From: Segatella copri DSM 18205
GTDB lineage: Bacteria > Bacteroidota > Bacteroidia > Bacteroidales > Bacteroidaceae
DNA length: 64,000 nt
Assembly (NCBI RefSeq): GCF_025151535.1
Contig: NZ_CP102288.1
Span: 2,427,501 to 2,491,500 of the forward strand
Direction of reading: 5' to 3'
Of this stretch, positions 41,094-51,092 are shown piece after piece. Each line of letters starts with the position of its first letter. Position 1 is the first letter of the stretch. The notes under the pieces were generated by a model. The model did not search any database. It saw nothing but the letters and a program-made list of their open reading frames with translations, and was not told the origin of the DNA. The position numbers and the translations under genes are program-made.

Positions 41094-44087
41094 CTATGCC
41101 ATATCTGAACCCTGAGAATCCAACTGATCCTTATATGCAGTCGGCGAGATGCCAAACTGCTTGGTGAAGCAACGGGTGAAATACTTCGGATCGTTGAAGC
41201 CTACACGGTAGGCTATCTCCGTAATATTTCGGTTGGAAGTTTTATCAGCCATCATCTTGCGCGAGATGTCGAGACGGTAGTTACGGATAAACTGGGCTGT
41301 TGGCAAGCCTGTCTCCTTGGAGAGATTCTTGCTCAGTACACTGCGGGATATACCCAAGGCACCTGCCAGTTCCTGTACACCAAACTCCGAATTATCGTAA
41401 TTCTTCTCTATCACATCCATCACTTCTTCCATGAATGGACGCGTATTCTCCTCTACCATCTTCCTGTCAGCCTCAATGCTCTTTTTCTGACTGTCCTGAT
41501 AACGCTTCTGGTTCTGCAGAATCATCTGGATGCGACTCTGCAGTTTTTCCGGTTCATCACTTTCCTTCATCGCTGCCTCGATAGGACGGTACAGAGCCTC
41601 AACTTCCTCTACGCGCATCTTGTTGAGACGGCGCACATAAGCATATTGGAGCAAGGCGATGATACCTATTATAATAAGGGTAACAAACCACCAGCTCTTC
41701 CAGAAATAAGGAGTAATCTGAACTTCTACAGAGATAACCTGCTCCTTATCGGAATTGACAGATGGGATATATTTCACCTCAAACTTATAGTCTCCAGCTG
41801 GCAGAGTGGAATAACGCACACTATGCTGACCAGCTTTGAGTTGAACCCACTCATTCTCGTATCCCTTCATGCGATAAAGGTACACGCCCTGTGTCTCGCA
41901 GCCATAATTGAGCGCTGAGAAAAAGAGGGTGAACGACTTATCACACTCATGGATACGCAACTTTCTGGCGATGGAGATGTCTTCTTCCAGATAATCGCTG
42001 CCGGCAAAGACAGGCTGGTTATCTACCAGAAGTTCGGTAAAGTACAACTTACCCGTCTGATGCACAGAACGGTTTATGCCCTTTACAGCCATCATACCCG
42101 CATCGGTGCCCAGGAATATTTCGCCCTTCGCATTGCGGATGGCTCCATTGAAATAGAACTGCGAACTGATCAGACCATCTTCACGGGAGAAACTGCAGAA
42201 TGCCTCGGTCTTCGGATTGAAGATAGAGAGTCCGTTATCAGTAGCTATCCACAACATACCCTGGTTATCCTCTACAATACCCTTCACGATATTGTTGGCA
42301 AGTCCGTTATTGGTGGTATACGACTTCACTTGAGTCTTTCCGTTTTTATCGCTGGTATAGCAATACAGACCATAGCCGTTACTGCCCATCCATATCTTTC
42401 CATCCTTAGCCTGGCAGAAAGACAATATCTTATCGAAGACTCCACTCTTCGGATTGTCGAGTTTATACTGATGATACGTCACAGCGAAATCGCCCTTGCC
42501 ATGAGGACGCGACTTGAGGTCGACCTCTACCATTCCCCGCACACAACCCATCAGGAGTTTGCCCTTTCGGGTTATCAGAGAACCAATGCAGCCGCGCACA
42601 TTCTGGCATCCCCTGAAAGGTTCGATGAGTTGGCGGCGCTTCATATCATAGAAGAAGAGACCATCATTGGTTCCGAGCCACATACCATCATTGATAGGAT
42701 CGTAAGCCAAGGAACCGGCAAAGTTAAGTAAATGCTGATGCTTAGCATCTATCACCAGAGGAATAATCTTGCCCGGCTGACTGAGATTCATCACAGCAAA
42801 GCCCCTTCCCCAGGTACCAATCCAGAGCTGATTGCGGTTATCGGCTGCAAGAACCGAGACGGTATTATGCGGCAAACCGGAATTTGCCACCGTATAATGA
42901 ACAAAGTTCATGCTGCCTGGAGTCAAGGCATTGAGACCTCCCTCTACTGTTCCTACCCACAGGGTTCCGTCAGCTGCCGCATACATGGCATTGACAGCAT
43001 TAGGAGAGATACAGCCCGGGGTGGCGGGGTCGTGACGGTAGAATTCCAAAATCAGCTGACGTGGAGCCAGCTTGATAACACCACCTGTCTCGGAACCTAC
43101 CCATATCTGTCCGTTCTTAGAGAAAAGACTGTTGATAAAGTTGCTGCTCAGCGGATTCACAGCCGTAGCAGTGTTCCAATGTTCTATCTCTCCGGTCTTA
43201 TCATTGAAGATATCTACGCCACAGAGCGTTCCTACCAGAAGTTTGTCATCTGGAGAAACAGCAAGGCTCGTCACTACTTCGTGCTGGAGCGAATGGTCGG
43301 TAGCAGAGCAATGGAATTCCTGCTTTGCACTATTAAACAATCCGCGATTCGTACCCATCCATATCTTACCATGATAATAAATAAGCGCCCCCCCATACCG
43401 ACCTTCGAGCGGAGGGAACAGGGATGAGATATTCTTTGCTACGAGCTGATTGTTCTTCACAGAAAACTCGCTCACCACTCCATTGTTGCATAATACAACC
43501 GTTCCTCTGCGATAGACATCACAGATTCCGAGGTCGGGAGCATTATAAGGATAGGATGTGGACAAGACGCTGTTCACCTCGCCCTTTTCGTTAAAGCCGA
43601 AACGGGTAAGCTGGTTGAAAGAAAGCATCCATATATTGCCCTTTGCATCACAATATGTTCGGGTGCAAAGGTTCTTGAATACTTTGTTGAGGTGTGCCTC
43701 TACCTGGCTGTTCTCACAAGGTGGAACAACAGGCTGCATTGTTTTGAGGTCGAGCACCTGTGGCCCTTCTTCAAAAGCCACCCAAAGACGCTTGAAATGA
43801 TCTTCGCAAGTATTGCGGCAGCTGTTGCTTCGCAGACTGATACCAGGAGTCCCCAAACCAAAGTTCATGAAATTGAAACCATCGTAGCGTACCAGTCCAC
43901 CACCATGCGTACTGATCCATACGAAGCCGTAAGAATCCTGAAAGATATCATCAGCAAAATTATTCGGCATACCTGCAGCCATATTGAGATAGCTTACATT
44001 ATAGCGACTAGGCAGCCCACCTTGCGCCCAACTGCTCAAGGTTATAAAAAGAATGCTTATTATAGAAAGAATGTATCTAATCATCAT
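41094..44087 (-). CDS. Membrane-spanning AraC regulator with HTCS-type sensor, no kinase
   Basis: 997 residues. Signal peptide, then two seven-bladed-propeller sensor regions of Reg_prop repeats (WISTHGGGLVRYDG, WVGTVEGGLNAL, WIATDNGLSIFN and others) to about 690, a Y_Y_Y domain about 705-785 (YRMKGYENEWVQL), one membrane helix at about 796-816, a 65-residue coiled linker, and an AraC HTH at about 885-990 (ELAGALGISRSVLSKNL, ITEIAYRVGFNDPKYFTRCF). Classical HTCS proteins have a histidine kinase and receiver here; both are absent. Sensing in the periplasm and DNA binding in the cytoplasm would be coupled directly. It is the last gene of a five-gene string of small membrane genes. Confidence 0.88.
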   Translation of the reverse strand: MMIRYILSIISILFITLSSWAQGGLPSRYNVSYLNMAAGMPNNFADDIFQDSYGFVWISTHGGGLVRYDGFNFMNFGLGTPGISLRSNSCRNTCEDHFKRLWVAFEEGPQVLDLKTMQPVVPPCENSQVEAHLNKVFKNLCTRTYCDAKGNIWMLSFNQLTRFGFNEKGEVNSVLSTSYPYNAPDLGICDVYRRGTVVLCNNGVVSEFSVKNNQLVAKNISSLFPPLEGRYGGALIYYHGKIWMGTNRGLFNSAKQEFHCSATDHSLQHEVVTSLAVSPDDKLLVGTLCGVDIFNDKTGEIEHWNTATAVNPLSSNFINSLFSKNGQIWVGSETGGVIKLAPRQLILEFYRHDPATPGCISPNAVNAMYAAADGTLWVGTVEGGLNALTPGSMNFVHYTVANSGLPHNTVSVLAADNRNQLWIGTWGRGFAVMNLSQPGKIIPLVIDAKHQHLLNFAGSLAYDPINDGMWLGTNDGLFFYDMKRRQLIEPFRGCQNVRGCIGSLITRKGKLLMGCVRGMVEVDLKSRPHGKGDFAVTYHQYKLDNPKSGVFDKILSFCQAKDGKIWMGSNGYGLYCYTSDKNGKTQVKSYTTNNGLANNIVKGIVEDNQGMLWIATDNGLSIFNPKTEAFCSFSREDGLISSQFYFNGAIRNAKGEIFLGTDAGMMAVKGINRSVHQTGKLYFTELLVDNQPVFAGSDYLEEDISIARKLRIHECDKSFTLFFSALNYGCETQGVYLYRMKGYENEWVQLKAGQHSVRYSTLPAGDYKFEVKYIPSVNSDKEQVISVEVQITPYFWKSWWFVTLIIIGIIALLQYAYVRRLNKMRVEEVEALYRPIEAAMKESDEPEKLQSRIQMILQNQKRYQDSQKKSIEADRKMVEENTRPFMEEVMDVIEKNYDNSEFGVQELAGALGISRSVLSKNLSKETGLPTAQFIRNYRLDISRKMMADKTSNRNITEIAYRVGFNDPKYFTRCFTKQFGISPTAYKDQLDSQGSDMA

Positions 44088-44192
44088 TTATTGCTCTTGT
44101 TGCTGATGCTTATCTTCCCATTTTGAATAGATAACTAATCCTGTTGCAAACACAGCAAGGAAAATATACATTGCCAATAATCCATTACTCAT
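44088..44192 (-). CDS. 34-residue single-pass membrane peptide (third of three paralogues)
   Basis: MSNGLLAMYIFLAVFATGLV continues into IYSKWEDKHQQQEQ. One hydrophobic helix at residues 4-22 and a charged C-terminal tail. Ungapped similarity to the two upstream peptides: G-L at 4-5, M-Y at 8-9, G at 18, K at 24, D at 27. Its stop codon directly abuts the regulator's ATG (TAAATGATG), so translation is probably coupled. No known family is recognised. Confidence 0.72.
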   Translation of the reverse strand: MSNGLLAMYIFLAVFATGLVIYSKWEDKHQQQEQ

Positions 44193-44193
44193 A

Positions 44194-44298
44194 TTATTGC
44201 CTTTTCTGTTCTTTGCGATCATCTATTTTGGCATAAATAAATATTCCTGCTGCCAAAAGCACCAAAAAGCCATACATAATAAACAATCCAGTATCCAT
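44194..44298 (-). CDS. 34-residue single-pass membrane peptide (second paralogue)
   Basis: MDTGLFIMYGFLVLLAAGIF continues into IYAKIDDRKEQKRQ. It has the same layout as its neighbours: two-residue polar N-terminus, one membrane helix, basic/acidic tail. Its stop is one base before the ATG of the next peptide (TAATATG). No known family is recognised. Confidence 0.72.
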   Translation of the reverse strand: MDTGLFIMYGFLVLLAAGIFIYAKIDDRKEQKRQ

Positions 44299-44299
44299 A

Positions 44300-44398
44300 T
44301 TATTTTCCTTTCTTTTTATCTTCAATTTTGGAAAATACTATCATTCCTAAGCCTAAAAGCATAAGAGCGACATACATACTTAACAATCCTGCATCCAT
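44300..44398 (-). CDS. 32-residue single-pass membrane peptide (first paralogue)
   Basis: MDAGLLSMYVALMLLGLGMI continues into VFSKIEDKKKGK. It has one membrane helix and a lysine-rich tail, and aligns without gaps to the two peptides downstream. Stop and next start are separated by one base (TAATATG). It starts 2 bp after the stop of the DUF6722-like gene. No known family is recognised. Confidence 0.72.
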   Translation of the reverse strand: MDAGLLSMYVALMLLGLGMIVFSKIEDKKKGK

Positions 44399-44400
44399 AC

Positions 44401-44607
44401 TTATTTCTCCTTTTCCTTATCTTTTTTATCGTTATTATTATCTTTATGCAAGAAATAGACACCTATGGCAAACAGTATCACCATGATGACTATTGCCCCT
44501 AATGCAGCAAAGATTGAATCAACCTTTACAAACATTGTGGTCAAAACGTATGCTGTTACTATATACTTCGCAACATCCAAGAACCATTTGCCTATTTCCT
44601 TATACAT
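44401..44607 (-). CDS. Small DUF6722-like membrane protein
   Basis: 68 residues: amphipathic N-terminus (MYKEIGKWFLDVAKYIVTAY), then one or two hydrophobic helices to about residue 54, and a charged tail rich in Lys/Asp/Asn. It resembles the small DUF6722 membrane proteins of Bacteroidota, whose function is unknown. It is the first gene of the string that ends with the arabinan regulator, with intergenic distances of two, one, one and zero bases. Confidence 0.7.
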   Translation of the reverse strand: MYKEIGKWFLDVAKYIVTAYVLTTMFVKVDSIFAALGAIVIMVILFAIGVYFLHKDNNNDKKDKEKEK

Positions 44608-44635
44608 ATTTATTAAGTTTTTAAACTTCTGATTG

Positions 44636-44643
44636 CAAAAGTA
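44636..44643 (-). promoter_or_regulatory. -7 box of the small-membrane-gene/regulator operon
   Basis: TACTTTTG on the minus strand, 28 bp before the DUF6722-like start. No TTGTCCACC word and no LacI palindrome are found near it. Confidence 0.5.
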
Positions 44644-44683
44644 CGAAGAAAAAATGAAACGAAAGAATTTTTATTAAGAAAAA

Positions 44684-44723
44684 AACGTTCCTAGAAGTGT
44701 AAATTTACAACTCTAGGAACGTT
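44684..44723 (-). terminator. Terminator after susA
   Basis: AACGTTCCTAGA pairs with TCTAGGAACGTT, with TGTAAATTTACA at the tip extending the stem; seven T follow on the minus strand. Confidence 0.85.
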
Positions 44724-44745
44724 CATATAGGAATATACTTGTGTT

Positions 44746-46671
44746 TTAGAACTCAAGAATCATGCTCTGGCGAGGACGGAGCTTCACGTTCTTGTTGATA
44801 AGAACGGTGCGACCGTTTGTAATATCCGTAGCCTTGTCATGAGAACCGATAATCTCTGCATAACGGGAAACATTCAGTTCGTTTGCCTCGTTCTTGCCGT
44901 TGATCACCGTCATCACATTCTTACCCTTATACTGGCGGGCAATTACGTAAACACCCTTCTGAGGACAGAACTGGGTCTGCTTGCCCTTGGTAATCACTTC
45001 ATTGCCCTGACGCCAGTGCAACAGGTTGCTGAGCCAGTTGAACATCTGGTTTTCTGCCTGAGTTCTTCCTTCGGCAGTAAATGCATTGTGCTTGTCACCA
45101 GCCCAACCGCCAGGGAAGTCCTTGCGTACATTGCCATCGGTCACGCTCTTGGTACCATTCATCAGCACCTCTGTACCATAATAGAGCTGAGGAGTGCGAT
45201 TAATGGTCAGAAGCAATGACAGTGCCTGCTTCAGAGCCAGGGTATCCTTGCCGTCTCCCAGAAAGCGGTCGGTATCATGATTCTCGATGAATGCCATTAC
45301 ACTCTTTGGATTAGGATAGAGATAGTCGTAGCAGAACACGTTGTAGAGACGGTTCATGCCGTTCCACCAGTCATCAGTCTCCTCTTTCTTTGCACTGTTG
45401 ATGCGGTCGAAGAAAGCGAAATCCATAACGGTTGGCAGATAGCTGTTCTTCTCTGAAAGTTTGCTGTCCTTCTGCCAGGCTGCAGTATAGGCAGGCTCGG
45501 TTACCCAAGTCTCGCCTACGGTATTGAAGTGAGGATACTCCTCGCCCAGCACCTTCATCCAGTGTGCCATCGCATCGCGGTCGGCATAAGGATAGGTATC
45601 CATACGGATGCCATCGATACCAGCGCTCTCTATCCACCACTCGCTGTTCTGAATCAGATACTTGATAACATGTGGGTTACGCTGGTTGAGGTCAGGCATG
45701 GTTGGAACAAACCAGCCGTCTACGGTTTCTGTGAGATCAACCTTGCTGGCATATGGGTCAAGTACCGGAGTCAGCTTATAACTGGTCTGCAGATACTTAT
45801 CGTTCACCTTGGCAGCACCATCCACCATACCGATGTTCTTCTGATGCTCGGCAGTCTGATTTTCAGGAGCCAGCCATTCTGGGGTATTGAACCAGTCCTT
45901 TGAAGGCATATCGGCCACCCAAGGATGTTCGAAACCGCAATGGTTGAAAATCATATCCATCACTATCTTCAAACCTTTCTTGTGAGCCTCATCTATCAGC
46001 TGCTTATAATCGGCATTGGTTCCGAAACGTGGGTCTACACGATAATAATTGGTGGTAGCATAACCATGATAACTGCTGTTCTTGCCGTTACTTGGACTGT
46101 CGTTCTCCAAAACCGGGGTAAACCACAGAGCGGTTACACCCAACTGGTTAAAATAATCCAAGTGCTGGCGGATTCCCTCCAGGTCGCCACCATGTCGCAG
46201 ACTAGGCTCTGCACGGTTGCAGGTCTTATCACGCATCGTCTTAAAGGCATCATTCTTCAGATTGCCATTGGCGAAACGGTCTGGCATCAGCATATAGAGC
46301 ACATCTTCATTAGAGAAACCGATGCGCTTGTCGCCCGCCATCTCACGGTTCTTCAACACATACTTCACCTTCTTCGACTGTTTGCCCTGCTTGAAGTTGA
46401 GGGTCATCTCACCAGCCTTTGCCCCATCGAGGTTAAGATAAACCAGGAGATAATTAGGAGAATCAAGGCGGGCGATGCTGTCTACCTTCACACCCGGATA
46501 GTCTACCGTTACATCGGCATTCTTGATATCTTTGCCATACACCATCAGCTGGAGTGAAGCATCTTTCATGCCCACATACCAGTCAGTAGGTTCAATGCGG
46601 TTCACGTTAACCGCCGCATTCATACTTATTGCACTACTCATAAGCAATAATGAAGCTATTATTTTTTTCAT
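44746..46671 (-). CDS. susA: SusA-like GH13 neopullulanase/alpha-amylase
   Basis: 641 residues. Signal peptide (ending SMNAA), N-terminal beta domain about 22-125, then the (beta/alpha)8 barrel: MDMIFNHCG (region I), GIDGIRMDTYPY (nucleophile Asp, about 358), TVGETWV (Glu, about 388), and FIENHDTDRF (Asp, about 463). It degrades maltodextrins or pullulan in the periplasm. It is the last gene of the susB-pulA-susA operon, 24 bp after pulA. Confidence 0.9.
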   Translation of the reverse strand: MKKIIASLLLMSSAISMNAAVNVNRIEPTDWYVGMKDASLQLMVYGKDIKNADVTVDYPGVKVDSIARLDSPNYLLVYLNLDGAKAGEMTLNFKQGKQSKKVKYVLKNREMAGDKRIGFSNEDVLYMLMPDRFANGNLKNDAFKTMRDKTCNRAEPSLRHGGDLEGIRQHLDYFNQLGVTALWFTPVLENDSPSNGKNSSYHGYATTNYYRVDPRFGTNADYKQLIDEAHKKGLKIVMDMIFNHCGFEHPWVADMPSKDWFNTPEWLAPENQTAEHQKNIGMVDGAAKVNDKYLQTSYKLTPVLDPYASKVDLTETVDGWFVPTMPDLNQRNPHVIKYLIQNSEWWIESAGIDGIRMDTYPYADRDAMAHWMKVLGEEYPHFNTVGETWVTEPAYTAAWQKDSKLSEKNSYLPTVMDFAFFDRINSAKKEETDDWWNGMNRLYNVFCYDYLYPNPKSVMAFIENHDTDRFLGDGKDTLALKQALSLLLTINRTPQLYYGTEVLMNGTKSVTDGNVRKDFPGGWAGDKHNAFTAEGRTQAENQMFNWLSNLLHWRQGNEVITKGKQTQFCPQKGVYVIARQYKGKNVMTVINGKNEANELNVSRYAEIIGSHDKATDITNGRTVLINKNVKLRPRQSMILEF

Positions 46672-46695
46672 ATTACACCTTATTATATATATAAA

Positions 46696-48648
46696 CTATT
46701 TCTGATAAAGTATCAGGGCTGACTGAAGGGCTACCTCAACATCCTTTCCCGAAACAAAACCTAAGCCTTCCTCGTTAATCACACCATTGCAGCAAGCCAC
46801 GGTATAATTACCCTCAGGAATCTGCATCTTCTTTGCCTCCTTATTGAAGTTATAGATCACGATGATGTTCTTCCAGGCATCAATGCCCTCCAGATTCTTG
46901 AGCTGGAAACCTACGAGACAAGTCTGCTGACAAGGCAGGAACTCCAGATGCTGACGTACCTTATCGCCTGTTGAAAGACGGAATGCCGGATGATTCTTGC
47001 GGAGCTGGATCAGACTCTTGTAATAAGCAAACGCCTGCGGATACTTCTGCAGATTGGTCCAGGTAAACTGGTTGATGCTGTCAGGAGAGTTATAGCTATT
47101 GTGTACTCCCTTCTTGTCGCGGAGCATCTCTTCGCCGGCAAGGATGAAAGGAACACCCTGTGAAGTGAAGACGCAGGTCTGCGCCAGCTTATCGATGCGG
47201 AGCAACTCGGCAGTACGTATTGCTTCAGGGATATTCTTGTCGGTAAGAGATGCGATGCTTGCCTTCAGACGGTCTACCAGACACATATCGTCGTGGCAGC
47301 TTACATAACTGATCTGCTCGGTAGGATTGTTGGTCCAAGGCTTCTTGTCATAGTTCACCTTTGTCATATCCACCTGCGGATGAGCAATGCCACCCACAAT
47401 ACCGAACTTCAGACTCTCCTCCTGACCTGTAAGACCAGCCAGGAGCGCACCCTGATGGTCATTAGAGAAAGGACCACGGAGCGCATCGCGCATATCATCG
47501 CTGAAAGCACCGATGCCCTTGAGCTGCTGGGTATTCGCCTTCACCGCCAGTTTCTCGGTAGGATAAGCACAACTGCCTGCACTCCATCCCTCACCATAAA
47601 TATAGATGCTAGGATCGATGCGGTTTACCATCTCACGGATAGCCTGCATGGTTTCGATGTCATGAACGCCCATCAGGTCGAAACGGAAACCATCGATATG
47701 ATATTCGTCTATCCAATATTTCACGCTCTCCAGCATAAACTGACGCATGAGAGGCTTCTCTGAAGCAGTCTCGTTGCCACAACCTGAACCGTCAGAATAC
47801 TTACCATCCTTGGTCTTGCGATAATAATAATCAGGATAGGTACGCTGGAAATTGCTGCCGTTGATATCAAAAGTATGGTTATATACGGCATCGAAAATCA
47901 CTCGGATGCCTGCCTTATGCAGCGCCATCACCATCTCCTTGAACTCCTTGATGCGGGTTGCTGGAGAATAAGGGTCGGTAGCGTAACTGCCTTCCGGCAC
48001 ATTATAGTTCTTCGGATCGTAACCCCAGTTGAACTGTGGTTTGTCGAGTCGGGTCTCATCTATAGAAGCGAAATCGAATACAGGCTGGAAGTGGATGGCG
48101 TTGATGCCCAGATTCTTGAGGTATTCGATGGCCTTAGGCTCGGTGAGGGCGAGATACTTGCCCTTATATTTCAAGCCGGATGTAGGAGAAATGGAGAAAT
48201 CACGCACATGAAGCTCGTAGACAACGAGATCGGCTGGCGATTTCAGGGCAGGACGCACGTCCTGATCCCATCCAGATGGATCGGTATCATACAAATCTAC
48301 GATGGCGCCACGGTTTCCGTTCACACCTACTGCTTTGGCAAATGTACCTGGTGTTTCACCCTTGCCAATATCAAAGGTATAGAACTTTCCCTTGAGGTCG
48401 CCCTTTACGGTAGCCTCCCAGCGTTCATCACACAACTTCTTCATTTTCAGCGTTTTATAAGCCTTTCCTCCCTGACCTTGCTTATAAAGACGGAGGGTTA
48501 CAGAAGACTTTTGGGCTGTTGGAGCATTCAGGATAAACATGGTTTTCTCCTTGGAATACATCATCTCATTGAATGTCTGCTGGGCGTTCAATGAAGTTGG
48601 TAAAACGGTTGCTGTCAATGCTGCAATTATTAGTTTTTGGATATTCAT
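46696..48648 (-). CDS. pulA: Type I pullulanase (GH13), secreted
   Basis: 650 residues. Signal peptide (ending LNAQQ), CBM48-like N-terminal beta domain to about 130, and the type I pullulanase signature FNWGYDPKNYNVPEGSY. Catalytic region motifs: DAVYNHTF, GFRFDLMGVHD (nucleophile), YIYGEGWS (Glu) and YVSCHDDM. It cleaves alpha-1,6 links in pullulan or branched limit dextrins. It is transcribed between susB and susA with no recognisable promoter of its own. Confidence 0.9.
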   Translation of the reverse strand: MNIQKLIIAALTATVLPTSLNAQQTFNEMMYSKEKTMFILNAPTAQKSSVTLRLYKQGQGGKAYKTLKMKKLCDERWEATVKGDLKGKFYTFDIGKGETPGTFAKAVGVNGNRGAIVDLYDTDPSGWDQDVRPALKSPADLVVYELHVRDFSISPTSGLKYKGKYLALTEPKAIEYLKNLGINAIHFQPVFDFASIDETRLDKPQFNWGYDPKNYNVPEGSYATDPYSPATRIKEFKEMVMALHKAGIRVIFDAVYNHTFDINGSNFQRTYPDYYYRKTKDGKYSDGSGCGNETASEKPLMRQFMLESVKYWIDEYHIDGFRFDLMGVHDIETMQAIREMVNRIDPSIYIYGEGWSAGSCAYPTEKLAVKANTQQLKGIGAFSDDMRDALRGPFSNDHQGALLAGLTGQEESLKFGIVGGIAHPQVDMTKVNYDKKPWTNNPTEQISYVSCHDDMCLVDRLKASIASLTDKNIPEAIRTAELLRIDKLAQTCVFTSQGVPFILAGEEMLRDKKGVHNSYNSPDSINQFTWTNLQKYPQAFAYYKSLIQLRKNHPAFRLSTGDKVRQHLEFLPCQQTCLVGFQLKNLEGIDAWKNIIVIYNFNKEAKKMQIPEGNYTVACCNGVINEEGLGFVSGKDVEVALQSALILYQK

Positions 48649-48729
48649 ATTGTTAAGTTGTTGTTATACAGGACATTAAAGCGAACTGAGCGAAGAAAAC
48701 TGTGACAGATTATCTACGCTCATTTTTAG

Positions 48730-48767
48730 CGTATTTCCGACCAACCGGACAGTTGGACGGAAATACG
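48730..48767 (-). other. Hairpin between susB and pulA
   Basis: CGTATTTCCG pairs with CGGAAATACG, and the inner CCAAC pairs with GTTGG across an A-A mismatch, 15 pairs in all. No T run. It may stabilise the upstream message or serve as a processing site in the operon. The rest of 48649-48779 shows nothing. Confidence 0.55.
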
Positions 48768-48779
48768 GAAATTATAGGC

Positions 48780-50954
<2,175 letters not shown>

Positions 50955-50996
50955 TTAGTTTATCTCAATCATTATCTGTTTATTCTTAAGATAGTG

Positions 50997-51004
50997 CAAA
51001 GATA
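50997..51004 (-). promoter_or_regulatory. -7 box of susB
   Basis: TATCTTTG on the minus strand. No -33 TTTG lies 19-20 bp upstream. Confidence 0.6.
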
Positions 51005-51012
51005 CAAAAAAC

Positions 51013-51046
51013 AAAAATACCCTCCACGTTTTGGGAGGGTATTTTT
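51013..51046 (-). terminator. Terminator after malQ
   Basis: AAAAATACCCTCC and GGAGGGTATTTTT form a perfect 13-bp stem; a T run follows on the minus strand. It separates malQ from the susB promoter. Confidence 0.8.
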
Positions 51047-51058
51047 CTGCAAATGAGT

Positions 51059-51074
51059 GTGCAAACGTTTGCAC
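51059..51074. promoter_or_regulatory. LacI-type operator at susB
   Basis: GTGCAAACGTTTGCAC, a perfect 16-bp palindrome with the CG centre of LacI-family sites. Its centre is 66 bp from the centre of the susB -7 box. Confidence 0.75.
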
Positions 51075-51092
51075 TATATATAATTATGTTAG

